Below are positions 44,545 to 53,300 of a DNA stretch of 64,000 nt, one piece after another. Each line of letters starts with the position of its first letter. The stretch's first letter is position 1. Below the pieces are notes generated by a model that worked only from the letters and a program-made list of their open reading frames with translations, made no database searches and was not told the DNA's origin. The translations under genes and the position numbers were made by a program. This stretch comes from Jejuia sp043557195 (GTDB lineage Bacteria; Bacteroidota; Bacteroidia; Flavobacteriales; Flavobacteriaceae), in contig CP121314.1 in NCBI GenBank assembly GCA_043557195.1, forward strand, positions 4,161,818 to 4,225,817, read 5' to 3'.

Positions 44545-45009
44545 ATGAAGACATTCATTAACAAACTATTATTTTTTAGCATCATTATCTCCTTAATTTC
44601 TTGTTCAAGCAGTGACGATAACAATCAGGAGGAAATGGAAAAAGAACCAGAAAAAGGTCATGTGTCCTTGCGTATAAATGGCGTGGGCCTTAATGATGCA
44701 ACAACCGAATTAACGCGCGAAAGTATATCAGATTTAGGTGATGGTAGAGTACGCATTATAGCTAGAAATTCTGACGGGTATAGATTAACCTTTACACTAC
44801 CTTCACCAGTTGAAAAAGTTCAGTACGGTATAGCTAACTACAGCATAAACGACAGCAGTGTTTCTAGTGTTACAGTTGTTGATGAAGGCATATTTTTATC
44901 AAAAGCTGGTGGCAGATTAACCATAAGTAATATTGTGGAAAACGGCGATTGCATTACTTATACTGGTAGCTTAAGTATTGATTACAGAAGGCAGAATAAT
45001 GCTTCTTGA
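44545..45009 (+). CDS. Small lipoprotein, interrupted by an in-frame TGA
   Basis: A 154-aa lipoprotein: lipobox LISC at about residue 20, an acidic linker (SSSDDNNQEEMEKEPEK), then an immunoglobulin-like beta domain (VSLRINGVGLNDATTEL to LSIDYRRQNNAS). The frame stops at TGA 45007-45009 but continues for 16 more sense codons (EINVQGTFEMPTEACD) to TAA 45058-45060. That extension has a normal composition and adds a last strand and a cysteine. The likeliest reading is a nonsense change or a sequencing error near the 3' end; UGA readthrough is less likely. Confidence 0.65.
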   Translation: MKTFINKLLFFSIIISLISCSSSDDNNQEEMEKEPEKGHVSLRINGVGLNDATTELTRESISDLGDGRVRIIARNSDGYRLTFTLPSPVEKVQYGIANYSINDSSVSSVTVVDEGIFLSKAGGRLTISNIVENGDCITYTGSLSIDYRRQNNAS

Positions 45010-45060
45010 GAAATAAATGTTCAAGGTACTTTTGAAATGCCAACCGAAGCATGCGATTAA
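45010..45060 (+). other. In-frame 3' extension of the lipoprotein ORF
   Basis: Sixteen sense codons and a TAA directly after TGA 45007-45009, in the same frame. They would complete the Ig-like domain of the preceding lipoprotein. No separate start codon makes sense for this piece. Confidence 0.6.
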
Positions 45061-45129
45061 AAACACTTCAAAAACAAAATAAAACAATGTAATGTTAGAA
45101 TAAGATATTTCATGTGTACAGGGAGTTTG

Positions 45130-45137
45130 TATTTTTG
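45130..45137 (+). promoter_or_regulatory. -7 box of the GH2 gene
   Basis: TATTTTTG fits TAnnTTTG exactly and ends 25 bp before the ATG at 45163. Confidence 0.5.
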
Positions 45138-45162
45138 GTGATACCTTAAGACCATACTAAAC

Positions 45163-47796
45163 ATGAAATATCTTTATTCAATTTTTACCTTTATTTTTCT
45201 ATTATTTTCTTGTGAAACAGAAACATCTAAATCTCGAGTTGTAGAAGATTTTAATACGAATTGGAAATTTCATTTAGGTGACATTTCTAATGCCGAAACT
45301 TTACAATTTGAAGATAATGATTGGCGTACCCTGAATGTACCACATGATTGGAGTATTGAAGAAGGTTACCAAAAAGAAGGCGATGTTGCTTCAAGTACAG
45401 GGTTTGTTCCTGGTGGCATTGGTTGGTATCGTAAATCTTTTACTTTAAATGAAGCGGATAAAGAGAAAATAATCAGTGTTTTATTCGATGGTATTTATAA
45501 CAATTCTACGGTTTGGGTTAACGGCTACAAGTTAGGAACTAGACCAAATGGCTACATTTCATTTTCATATGATTTAACCGAACATCTCAAGTTTGATGGG
45601 TTTGAAAATGTAATTGCTATAAAAGTAAATCGTACAACGTACGTCGATTCTAGATGGTACACAGGTTCTGGTATTTATCGAAATGTAAAATTGATAAAAA
45701 CAGCGCCATTACACATCAAACAATGGGGTACAAAAATTTCTACGCCTGAGGTTTCAGAAACTGCAGCAAGCGTATTGATTAAAACAGAATTAGAAGATGT
45801 TTCCCCTTTACCTAAAAAGAAAATCACTCTAAAATACAGTATCGTTGATAATTCAAAAGTAATAGCGTCTGAAACCATTGATGCTAACGGTTTATCATCT
45901 GAGTTTGTAATTAGATTTGAAAATCCAAAACTTTGGTCGATCGATTCACCTAACCTATATCAATTAAAAACGGAAGTATTTGAAAATGGAGACTTAGTAG
46001 ACAATACTATTGAAACATTTGGCATAAGAACCTTTAATTTTGATGCCAATACAGGCTTTTCGTTAAATGGCAAGCGAATGAAAATTAAAGGTGTCAATTT
46101 ACATCATGATGTTGGTGCGCTTGGAGCAGCAGCTACCAAATCTATTTGGGAATACCGCATGCGAAAACTGAAATCTATTGGTACTAATGCAGTTAGATTC
46201 GCGCATAATCCGCATTCACCCGAACTTCTTGAAGTTTGTGATGAAATGGGATTATTGGTAATGAACGAGGCTTTTGATGAATGGAGTAATCCTAAAGGAA
46301 AAAGTAAAGTTTATTTAGGAGACAATGCCGCTAATAAACCTCTACATACTAAAAACGAAAATACAGAAATGGTTATAGACCCTTCGGTAGCTAATGACTT
46401 AAAACATAATAAAAACTTAGATTTTATAGACCCTACTATAGGCTATCCAGAGGTATTTAACAAATGGGCAGAGCGGGATTTAAAAGATTTGATAAAGCGC
46501 GATTACAACCACCCTTCAGTAATTATGTGGAGTATTGGAAATGAAATAGAATGGACATATCCACATTATTCAAAAACCTTTAATGAAGTAAACCCTAATT
46601 CTTCATCTGCTGGATATGATTATGTTCCTATTTACGATGCTGAAAAAATTAAAACAGCTTTTGAAAAAAATAGTGATGGTACAGATCCTCTTGTCTCTAT
46701 TGCCAGAAATTTGGTGAAATGGGTAAAAGAAGAAGACAATACTAGACCTACAGTTTGTGGTAGCGTATTACCTTCAGTTGGCATGGTAAGTGGCTATGGG
46801 ACTGCCGTTGATGTTTTTGGATTTAATTATCGAGAGTCAGAATATGATATAGCCCACCAAACATACCCCGATTTAAAAATTTTAGGAACTGAAAACTGGA
46901 ATGCCTATTCGGAATGGAAAGCAATTAAAGAACGTGATTTTGTCTCAGGTATCTTTACCTGGACAGGGTTTGCATACATGGGTGAAGCTGGCCCTTGGCC
47001 TCGAAAGGGATTGGATATTTCGCTATTCGATTTTGCAGGGTTTAAAACACCTCGTGGTCACTTTTTTGAAACACTCTGGGCGCATGATCCAAAAGTTTAT
47101 ATGGTGACGACACCAGCCGATGAATCAGAGTTTTCATATTCAAAGGAAAATGGTTGGAAATTTAATATACAGTTGACACCACCTCCTGTTTGGAATAAAT
47201 TGAGGCTTTGGGAGTGGTATAAAGTGTATCCTAAATGGAATTACTCAAAAGAAGAACCAATTATTGTGCAAACCTATACAAATTGTGAAGAAGCTGAACT
47301 TTTTCTAAACGGTACATCTTTAGGTAAGCAAAAATTAGCCGACGTTGTAGAGTACGACCATATCTTGAAATGGCTTGTACCCTATTCTGAAGGAGAATTA
47401 AAAATAGTGGGCTATAACGATGGAAAAAAAGCAGATGAATATACCTTAGCATCTCAAAAAGCGATTTCAAAAATAGAAATGAATAGTAATAAAATTACCT
47501 TGGATGCTGACGATTATGATATAGCTGTTGTAGACATTAAACTCGTAGATGAAAATGGCACTTTGGTTACCGATGCCGATACTAAGGTTACATTTTCAAT
47601 TAATGGTGAAGCAAAAAATATAGGTGTAGATAATGGTTGGGAAATGAATGTACAACCACATAAAACCAATAGTGTTGTGACGCATCATGGAAGAGCAGTT
47701 ATTTATGTGCAAGCCACAAAAAGTAAAGGGAACATTAAAGTTGAAGCTTCTATAGATGGAACTAAGTCAAATACCATTATTTTAACTTCAAATTAA
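45163..47796 (+). CDS. Glycoside hydrolase family 2 lipoprotein (beta-galactosidase-like)
   Basis: An 877-aa enzyme with lipobox LFSC (about residue 17), so anchored to a membrane. It has the GH2 sugar-binding jelly roll (FVPGGIGWYRKSF, TTYVDSRWYTGSGIYRNV), an Ig-like domain, and a TIM barrel with the acid/base E461 in SIGNEIEW and the nucleophile E577 in LGTENW. DUF4982-like and further Ig-like domains form the C-terminal part. An extra stretch of about 80 residues (VYLGDNAANKPLHTKNENTE to LDFIDPTIGYPEVFN) sits in the barrel before the acid/base, longer than in LacZ. The substrate could be a beta-galactoside or beta-mannoside. It is monocistronic, with its own promoter and terminator. Confidence 0.93.
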   Translation: MKYLYSIFTFIFLLFSCETETSKSRVVEDFNTNWKFHLGDISNAETLQFEDNDWRTLNVPHDWSIEEGYQKEGDVASSTGFVPGGIGWYRKSFTLNEADKEKIISVLFDGIYNNSTVWVNGYKLGTRPNGYISFSYDLTEHLKFDGFENVIAIKVNRTTYVDSRWYTGSGIYRNVKLIKTAPLHIKQWGTKISTPEVSETAASVLIKTELEDVSPLPKKKITLKYSIVDNSKVIASETIDANGLSSEFVIRFENPKLWSIDSPNLYQLKTEVFENGDLVDNTIETFGIRTFNFDANTGFSLNGKRMKIKGVNLHHDVGALGAAATKSIWEYRMRKLKSIGTNAVRFAHNPHSPELLEVCDEMGLLVMNEAFDEWSNPKGKSKVYLGDNAANKPLHTKNENTEMVIDPSVANDLKHNKNLDFIDPTIGYPEVFNKWAERDLKDLIKRDYNHPSVIMWSIGNEIEWTYPHYSKTFNEVNPNSSSAGYDYVPIYDAEKIKTAFEKNSDGTDPLVSIARNLVKWVKEEDNTRPTVCGSVLPSVGMVSGYGTAVDVFGFNYRESEYDIAHQTYPDLKILGTENWNAYSEWKAIKERDFVSGIFTWTGFAYMGEAGPWPRKGLDISLFDFAGFKTPRGHFFETLWAHDPKVYMVTTPADESEFSYSKENGWKFNIQLTPPPVWNKLRLWEWYKVYPKWNYSKEEPIIVQTYTNCEEAELFLNGTSLGKQKLADVVEYDHILKWLVPYSEGELKIVGYNDGKKADEYTLASQKAISKIEMNSNKITLDADDYDIAVVDIKLVDENGTLVTDADTKVTFSINGEAKNIGVDNGWEMNVQPHKTNSVVTHHGRAVIYVQATKSKGNIKVEASIDGTKSNTIILTSN

Positions 47797-47802
47797 ATAA
47801 AA

Positions 47803-47839
47803 AAATCCCCAAGACATTACAATCAATGCTCGGGGATTT
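47803..47839. terminator. Bidirectional intrinsic terminator
   Basis: AAATCCCC / GGGGATTT with an inner CATT / AATG pair, between the converging GH2 gene and the intradiol-dioxygenase-like gene. A-run and T-run lie on both flanks. Confidence 0.75.
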
Positions 47840-47859
47840 CAGTTTAAATATAATAAACA

Positions 47860-48465
47860 CTAATATGTTTGAGGGTTGGATTGTAATACAATATTACGTT
47901 TACCAATTAATAAACCGTCTTTTTTCTCAAGTTTCAAAATATTATTAATACCTAGTTTCGCTATTTTTTTACGACACGACTTTCTTAAAAAGGGGTCGTT
48001 ATCAAATACAAAATGATTGATAGCATAGGCTTCGTTAGAATTAGACTCCTTTACATAACCATGAATTTGCATTAAGTCCTTAGTACCCCAATGTGTTCCT
48101 GGTACAAATGTGTAAAAGGTATAATTGCCGTCGGCATCCGTTTTAATCCATCCTTGATGTCTTAAAATGCGCTTACCATCAACTTTCTTAGAGTGATAAT
48201 CGCCTTCTTCGTCGGCTTGACAGATATAAAGCACTACATTTTTTGCAGGCGTAACACCATCGCTTTCAAAAATAGTTCCGGTAATCTTCAACTTTTGAGA
48301 TTGATTTTCAAAACCAGGAATAGTATCTGTGTTTGTTAATTGTTTTTCGGAATAGTCAAAAATAGCATGACGCTTTTTGTAATTATCGGCTAATTCTTGA
48401 GCATTTAAGGCGCTAACAAAGGTAAACAGACCTGTTAAAAATAGAAGTGTAATTAATCGTTTCAT
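47860..48465 (-). CDS. Secreted intradiol dioxygenase-like protein with incomplete iron site
   Basis: A 201-aa exported protein (signal peptide ending NAQ). The intradiol dioxygenase beta-sandwich pattern is visible: ITGTIFESDGVTPAKNVVLYI, DADGNYTFYTFVPG, then a region that normally reads HIHxxIKEP but here is MQIHGYVKES, and FVFDNDPFLRK. Of the usual Tyr, Tyr, His, His iron ligands, only the first Tyr (GDYHSK) and one His (QIH) can be placed. The second Tyr and first His appear replaced. It may bind sugars or act as a structural protein rather than cleave catechols. Confidence 0.72.
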   Translation of the reverse strand: MKRLITLLFLTGLFTFVSALNAQELADNYKKRHAIFDYSEKQLTNTDTIPGFENQSQKLKITGTIFESDGVTPAKNVVLYICQADEEGDYHSKKVDGKRILRHQGWIKTDADGNYTFYTFVPGTHWGTKDLMQIHGYVKESNSNEAYAINHFVFDNDPFLRKSCRKKIAKLGINNILKLEKKDGLLIGKRNIVLQSNPQTY

Positions 48466-48602
48466 GGGGCATTACTTATTTAATCTTCTCAAAACTAATT
48501 AAGTACCTAAGCGTCTGAATAAAAAATCGGAAAAAAGCATAAATCACACGTTCATTGAACGAGTGCATATATGAACTGCAAAAAATTACGATGAAATAAC
48601 CA

Positions 48603-49253
48603 CTATACCTTGAAGATTGAGTTTTCAGTAAAACCGTAATTTATAGTAGTTGTAGGTTGATTAATTGTATTTAAACCAGTGAATAAACTAAAAGCTGGCA
48701 GAATAAGTTGATGTTCAGTAATTTGAAAGCAAGGTAGTTTTATACGTTGACGACCTTTACCTTTTATAAGTACTCCAGGATGCTTATGACCTGACACGTA
48801 AAATTTGTTTTGATTAACGATTTTTATGTCATGTATGAATACAAATGGTGTTATCTCGAGGTAATTAGGTTTGATATCGATATTCAAAGTCTCATATAAT
48901 TCAAACGAATTTTTATCATGATTACCTTGTATTAATGTAATTGACACATTATTGAATTGCTGCATCCGCTTTTGAAACACCTTTACGTCTTCATTAAATT
49001 CTGCATGAAATAAATCTCCAACAATAAGTAGTGTTTTGGGCTGAAAATGAGAGATTAGTGCTTCTAAGCGTTCTAGGTCTTTCTGTAGTACTTCCGAAGA
49101 AATAGGAATACCGTTTTTTCTAAAATGTGCAGTTTTACCAATATGTAAATCAGATAAAATTAAGGTTTTTGTCTTACTCCAAAATACCACACGCTGATTT
49201 GTTAGTATCAGTTCTTCTCCTTGTAAAATTATATGTTTTGTGGCTACAGTCAT
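48603..49253 (-). CDS. pdeM: Ligase-associated DNA damage response endonuclease PdeM
   Basis: A 216-aa calcineurin-like metallophosphoesterase. Metal motifs in order: LILSDLHIGK (DxH), LLIVGDLFHAE (GDxxH), IQGNHDK (GNHD) and VSGHKHPG (GHxH). Length and position at the end of the ligase cassette identify it as PdeM. It lies 4 bp after the helicase gene. The remaining parts of the cassette are all present upstream. Confidence 0.92.
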   Translation of the reverse strand: MTVATKHIILQGEELILTNQRVVFWSKTKTLILSDLHIGKTAHFRKNGIPISSEVLQKDLERLEALISHFQPKTLLIVGDLFHAEFNEDVKVFQKRMQQFNNVSITLIQGNHDKNSFELYETLNIDIKPNYLEITPFVFIHDIKIVNQNKFYVSGHKHPGVLIKGKGRQRIKLPCFQITEHQLILPAFSLFTGLNTINQPTTTINYGFTENSIFKV

Positions 49254-49257
49254 TGTA

Positions 49258-51711
49258 TCAATTAACTTTCAATGCTTGTTTTTGCATCCTTTGAATGCGT
49301 TTTTCTAAACTTTCATAACTCATAGAATTCCGCAAACTATCTGCCTTTATTGGGAAACTAAGCGGCGTAAATGCTTTAGACCGCTTTAAAATAATTTTGC
49401 TTTTTGAAATACGCTCAAAAGCAGCTTGCAAACGCACTTCTTCTAACTGCTGATTAAAAACTTCTGTATAGGCTTGTCTTAATAACAGATTTTGTGGCTC
49501 ATTATCTTCTAAAACTCTAAAAATTAATCCAGAAGAGGATTGCAAACTTTTATTATTCTGCCTACTTCCCGGTCTAGACTGCACAACCAAACCTGCAATT
49601 ACAGCAATATCCCTAAACTTTCGTGAAGCCATTTCTGAAGCATTAATACTCGCAATAACATCTTCCATTAAATTTTCTTTTGAAAGAATGCTTTCGATGT
49701 TAATTTCATCTAACGGAAATGGTTGATCGCTTAACAATTCAAACCCGTAGTCATTCATGGCGATGGTATACGTTAATGGTTTTATTTTACTCAATCTATG
49801 CGCTATTAAAGCCGAAATCACTTCATGTACCAAGCGTCCTTCAAATGGATACATAAATAAATGATGACCTTCTTTAGTTTCAATAAGTTCCACTAAAAAC
49901 TCATCCGACTCAGGAATATGTGAATGTAATGATTGCCTTGAAATCAACGGGTGTAAAAATTTAAGTTCTCGCTCTCGAATTCTTGGAGATAATGCATCTC
50001 CTAGTTTCACTCTTAAAAAATGACTTAAATAAGAGGTTAAGGGCAAACGACCACCCATCCAACTTGGCGTAATAGCATTTTTAGCTTTACTGCGTTTTAC
50101 AAAAACCGTCATGTCTTTGATATGCACCATTTCTAAAACCCTTCCCGCTAAAACAAAGCTAGATTTTGGTTTTAGTTTTGAAATGAAATACTCTTCAATC
50201 ATTCCAATATAACCGCCAGATAGAAATTTTACACGCAACATTGCATCACTAACAATCGCACCTATATTCATGCGATGCAGCATACTTATGCGTCTACTTT
50301 TTACCTTGTAAATATCATCTTCATCTTTAACAACCTTATGGAATTCTTCATAAGCTTTTAATGTTGAACCTCCTTGGGTTATAAATTGTAAGCCCCATTG
50401 AAACTCATCTTCAGTAAGATATGAAAAGGCATGCGTTTGATTCAAAATTTGAAATGCTTCATCAGTAGTAAACCCTTCTCCTACAGCCAAAGTAACCAGA
50501 AACTGAACCATAACGTCGTAACACAATACCATGGGTTGACGTTCCTCGACTTGTTCGTTTTTTATAGCTTCCTTTAAAGCGGCGACTTCAATCAACTCTA
50601 AAGAATGTGTGGGGACACAATATATTTTCGAAACTTCGTAAGGCGAATGCCCACTCCTACCAGCACGTTGTATAAATCTGGCTACCCCTTTTGCAGACCC
50701 TATTTGAATGATACAATCCACAGGTTTAAAATCAACTCCTAAATCTAACGAAGACGTACAAATCACCGCTTTTAAATTGCCTTCTGCAATGTTATCTTCA
50801 ATCCAATGACGTAGTTTTAAATCTATAGAACCATGATGTATGGCCAACTGACCTGCTAATTCTGGAGCAGCTTCCAGTATAATTTGATACCATAATTCAC
50901 TTTGTCCACGGGTGTTTGTAAAAATAAGTGTGGTGTTGTTTTCTTGAATAATTGGCACAATCTTAGAACTCATGGATTTGCCCAAATGTCCAGCCCATGG
51001 TAAAATTTCTACTTCATCAGGAAGTACAGACACTACTTTTATTTTCTTCTTCTCCTTAGCCTTAACCATTGCCTTTTTATGAGTTTGGTATGGTATCAAT
51101 ACATTCATAGCCTCTTGAAGATTACCAATGGTGGCTGTTATGCCCCAAATTCTTGCTTTGGGAGCAATTGTCGTTAATCTAGACACCGCTAATTCGGTTA
51201 ACACGCCTCTTTTATTTCCCAAAAGTTCATGCCATTCATCAACCGCTATGCATTTTAAGGAAGTAAACCATCTGGAGTTTTTCTTTTGAGAAAACAACAA
51301 ATACATGGTTTCAGGCGTGGTTAATAAAACATCGGGCATTAAACGTTCTTGTTGCCGCCTAACGTTTTGTGGAGTATCTCCATTTCGAACTTGCACCTCC
51401 CAATCTAAACCAATCTCATCAACGGCTAATTTCATAGCTTTCGCTAAATCCTTGGCCAAAGAACGCAGCGGACTAATCCATAATAATTTAAGTCCTTTAT
51501 CGTATTGCTCAGGCTGATTTAAATAATCTATCACCACAGCCAAAAACACCGAAAATGTCTTCCCAAAACCTGTTGGTGCTACAACTACACCACTGTGGCC
51601 CGAAGCATATTTCTTCCACGTTTTTAATTGAAATTGAAACGGTTGCTGATTTTTTTCTTCAAAATAATTTTGAACAACCCTGTAACCGTCGCTGTCTTCG
51701 AACTTTCCCAT
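49258..51711 (-). CDS. Ligase-associated DNA damage response DEXH-box helicase (Lhr-like)
   Basis: An 817-aa SF2 helicase. Motif I is VVAPTGFGKTF (about residues 42-52), motif II is VDEWHELLG (DEWH), motif III ITATIG, motif V CTSSLDLGVDF and motif VI QRAGRSGH. The C-terminal region matches the Lhr-core winged-helix and later domains. It forms a functional set with the adjoining ATP-dependent ligase, exonuclease and PdeM. Its start shares one base with the ligase stop (TAATG). Confidence 0.94.
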   Translation of the reverse strand: MGKFEDSDGYRVVQNYFEEKNQQPFQFQLKTWKKYASGHSGVVVAPTGFGKTFSVFLAVVIDYLNQPEQYDKGLKLLWISPLRSLAKDLAKAMKLAVDEIGLDWEVQVRNGDTPQNVRRQQERLMPDVLLTTPETMYLLFSQKKNSRWFTSLKCIAVDEWHELLGNKRGVLTELAVSRLTTIAPKARIWGITATIGNLQEAMNVLIPYQTHKKAMVKAKEKKKIKVVSVLPDEVEILPWAGHLGKSMSSKIVPIIQENNTTLIFTNTRGQSELWYQIILEAAPELAGQLAIHHGSIDLKLRHWIEDNIAEGNLKAVICTSSLDLGVDFKPVDCIIQIGSAKGVARFIQRAGRSGHSPYEVSKIYCVPTHSLELIEVAALKEAIKNEQVEERQPMVLCYDVMVQFLVTLAVGEGFTTDEAFQILNQTHAFSYLTEDEFQWGLQFITQGGSTLKAYEEFHKVVKDEDDIYKVKSRRISMLHRMNIGAIVSDAMLRVKFLSGGYIGMIEEYFISKLKPKSSFVLAGRVLEMVHIKDMTVFVKRSKAKNAITPSWMGGRLPLTSYLSHFLRVKLGDALSPRIRERELKFLHPLISRQSLHSHIPESDEFLVELIETKEGHHLFMYPFEGRLVHEVISALIAHRLSKIKPLTYTIAMNDYGFELLSDQPFPLDEINIESILSKENLMEDVIASINASEMASRKFRDIAVIAGLVVQSRPGSRQNNKSLQSSSGLIFRVLEDNEPQNLLLRQAYTEVFNQQLEEVRLQAAFERISKSKIILKRSKAFTPLSFPIKADSLRNSMSYESLEKRIQRMQKQALKVN

Positions 51712-53300
51712 TACTGTGCGTGTATTAATCCTTTTACAGAAGTGATGGTATCAATGTCATCTACAGTTTTATCTTGGCGCCAACGTTTTATTCTCGGGAA
51801 GCGTAAGGCAACTCCAGATTTATGACGATTACTCAGCGCAATACCTTCAAAAGCAATTTCAAATACCAATTCAGGTTTTACGGTACGTACTGGTCCGAAT
51901 TTTTCAATAGCGTTTTTATTTACCCATCTTGAAACTTCGGTAATTTCTTTATCCGTTAATCCAGAATAGGCTTTAGCTACTGTTACCAAACCATCCTCTT
52001 TTTTAACGGCAAAGGTATAATCGGTGTATTTAGAACTACGTCTACCACTACCCTTTTGCGCATAAATCATAACTGCATCAATGGTTAGTGGGTCTACCTT
52101 CCATTTCCACCAATCGCCTTTTTTTCTTCCAACATGATAAGGAGACCCCTTCTGTTTTAACATTAGACCTTTAGAGTTTATTGAACGTGCATTTTCTCTT
52201 ATTTTGTGAAGTGCATCCCACTTTTCAAATGCTATAATTTGAGAGAGCCTAATATTTTTTGGCAAAGTGATACTCGAAAACAACTGCTCTAAAATTGCTC
52301 TTCTTTTTTCTAGTGGATGCGCTCTAATGTCTTCAGCATTAAACTCCAAAATATCATAAGCATAAAATCCGATAGGGACTTCTTCTAATAGTTTTTTGGA
52401 AATATTTTTTCGGTTTAATCGTTTTTGTAAATCGTTGAATAATAATACGTTACTATCTTTTAATGCAAGTATTTCTCCATCTATTACAAAATCATCTTTA
52501 AACGTGTTCATTACAGATTCAATCTCTGGAAACTGACTTGTTACAAGCTCTTCGCCTCTTGACCAAATATAGATTTCTCCGTTACGTTTTACCACCTGTC
52601 CGCGAATGCCATCCCATTTGTATTCTACCTGCCATTCTTTAGGCTGTCCTAAATCGACCAACTCTTTTTCCAAAGCATACGCTAAGCAAAACGGATACGG
52701 TTTAGAATTATCATAATTGATATGCTCACCATTCAACAGCGCTTCAAAAGAGATGGAATTTATATCCCAATTACCAATAATACTGTGCATGAGTTGATTA
52801 GCGTCAATACCCGAAAGTTTTGAAAGCGCGTTGACGAGCGTTTTCTTTGAGACCCCAATTCTAAAGCTACCGCCAATGAGTTTGTTAAAAACAAAGCGTT
52901 CTTGCATATTAAGACCAGACCAAGCGTGCAACACGTATACTTTCTTTTCTTCATCCGATTTTGATTTTAACGCGATTATATCTTGCATCCAATCATCAAG
53001 TGTTTTCTCTATTTTATGCCTAGGTTCAGGCAAAAGTAACGCGAGTGTTTCCCCTAAATCTCCAACGGTGCTGTAGCTTTCTAGAAACAACCATTCTGGA
53101 AGTTCAATAATTTCCATGCACCACTGTTTCATTAATGTTGTTTTTACAGGACGTGGTGGGCGTTTTCCAGTAAAAATAGAAATGAGCCATAACTTATCCT
53201 TATCAGAAGCTTTTGTAAAATAATCCACCAATGCTTGAATTTTTGCATTGGTTTTGTTAGTGATTTCTATGGTACTGATTAAATTAACGAAGTCTTTCAT
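51711..53300 (-). CDS. ATP-dependent DNA ligase (ligase-associated damage response)
   Basis: A 529-aa ligase: an N-terminal helical DNA-binding domain (1-200), nucleotidyltransferase domain with the catalytic lysine K228 in EYKWDGIRG (motif I), FVIDGEILA (motif III), SKGLMLKQ (motif IV) and WWKWKVDPL (motif V), then an OB-fold. Bacteria already have NAD-dependent LigA; ATP ligases of this class work in repair. It overlaps the exonuclease gene by four bases (ATGA) and the helicase by one. Confidence 0.94.
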   Translation of the reverse strand: MKDFVNLISTIEITNKTNAKIQALVDYFTKASDKDKLWLISIFTGKRPPRPVKTTLMKQWCMEIIELPEWLFLESYSTVGDLGETLALLLPEPRHKIEKTLDDWMQDIIALKSKSDEEKKVYVLHAWSGLNMQERFVFNKLIGGSFRIGVSKKTLVNALSKLSGIDANQLMHSIIGNWDINSISFEALLNGEHINYDNSKPYPFCLAYALEKELVDLGQPKEWQVEYKWDGIRGQVVKRNGEIYIWSRGEELVTSQFPEIESVMNTFKDDFVIDGEILALKDSNVLLFNDLQKRLNRKNISKKLLEEVPIGFYAYDILEFNAEDIRAHPLEKRRAILEQLFSSITLPKNIRLSQIIAFEKWDALHKIRENARSINSKGLMLKQKGSPYHVGRKKGDWWKWKVDPLTIDAVMIYAQKGSGRRSSKYTDYTFAVKKEDGLVTVAKAYSGLTDKEITEVSRWVNKNAIEKFGPVRTVKPELVFEIAFEGIALSNRHKSGVALRFPRIKRWRQDKTVDDIDTITSVKGLIHAQ

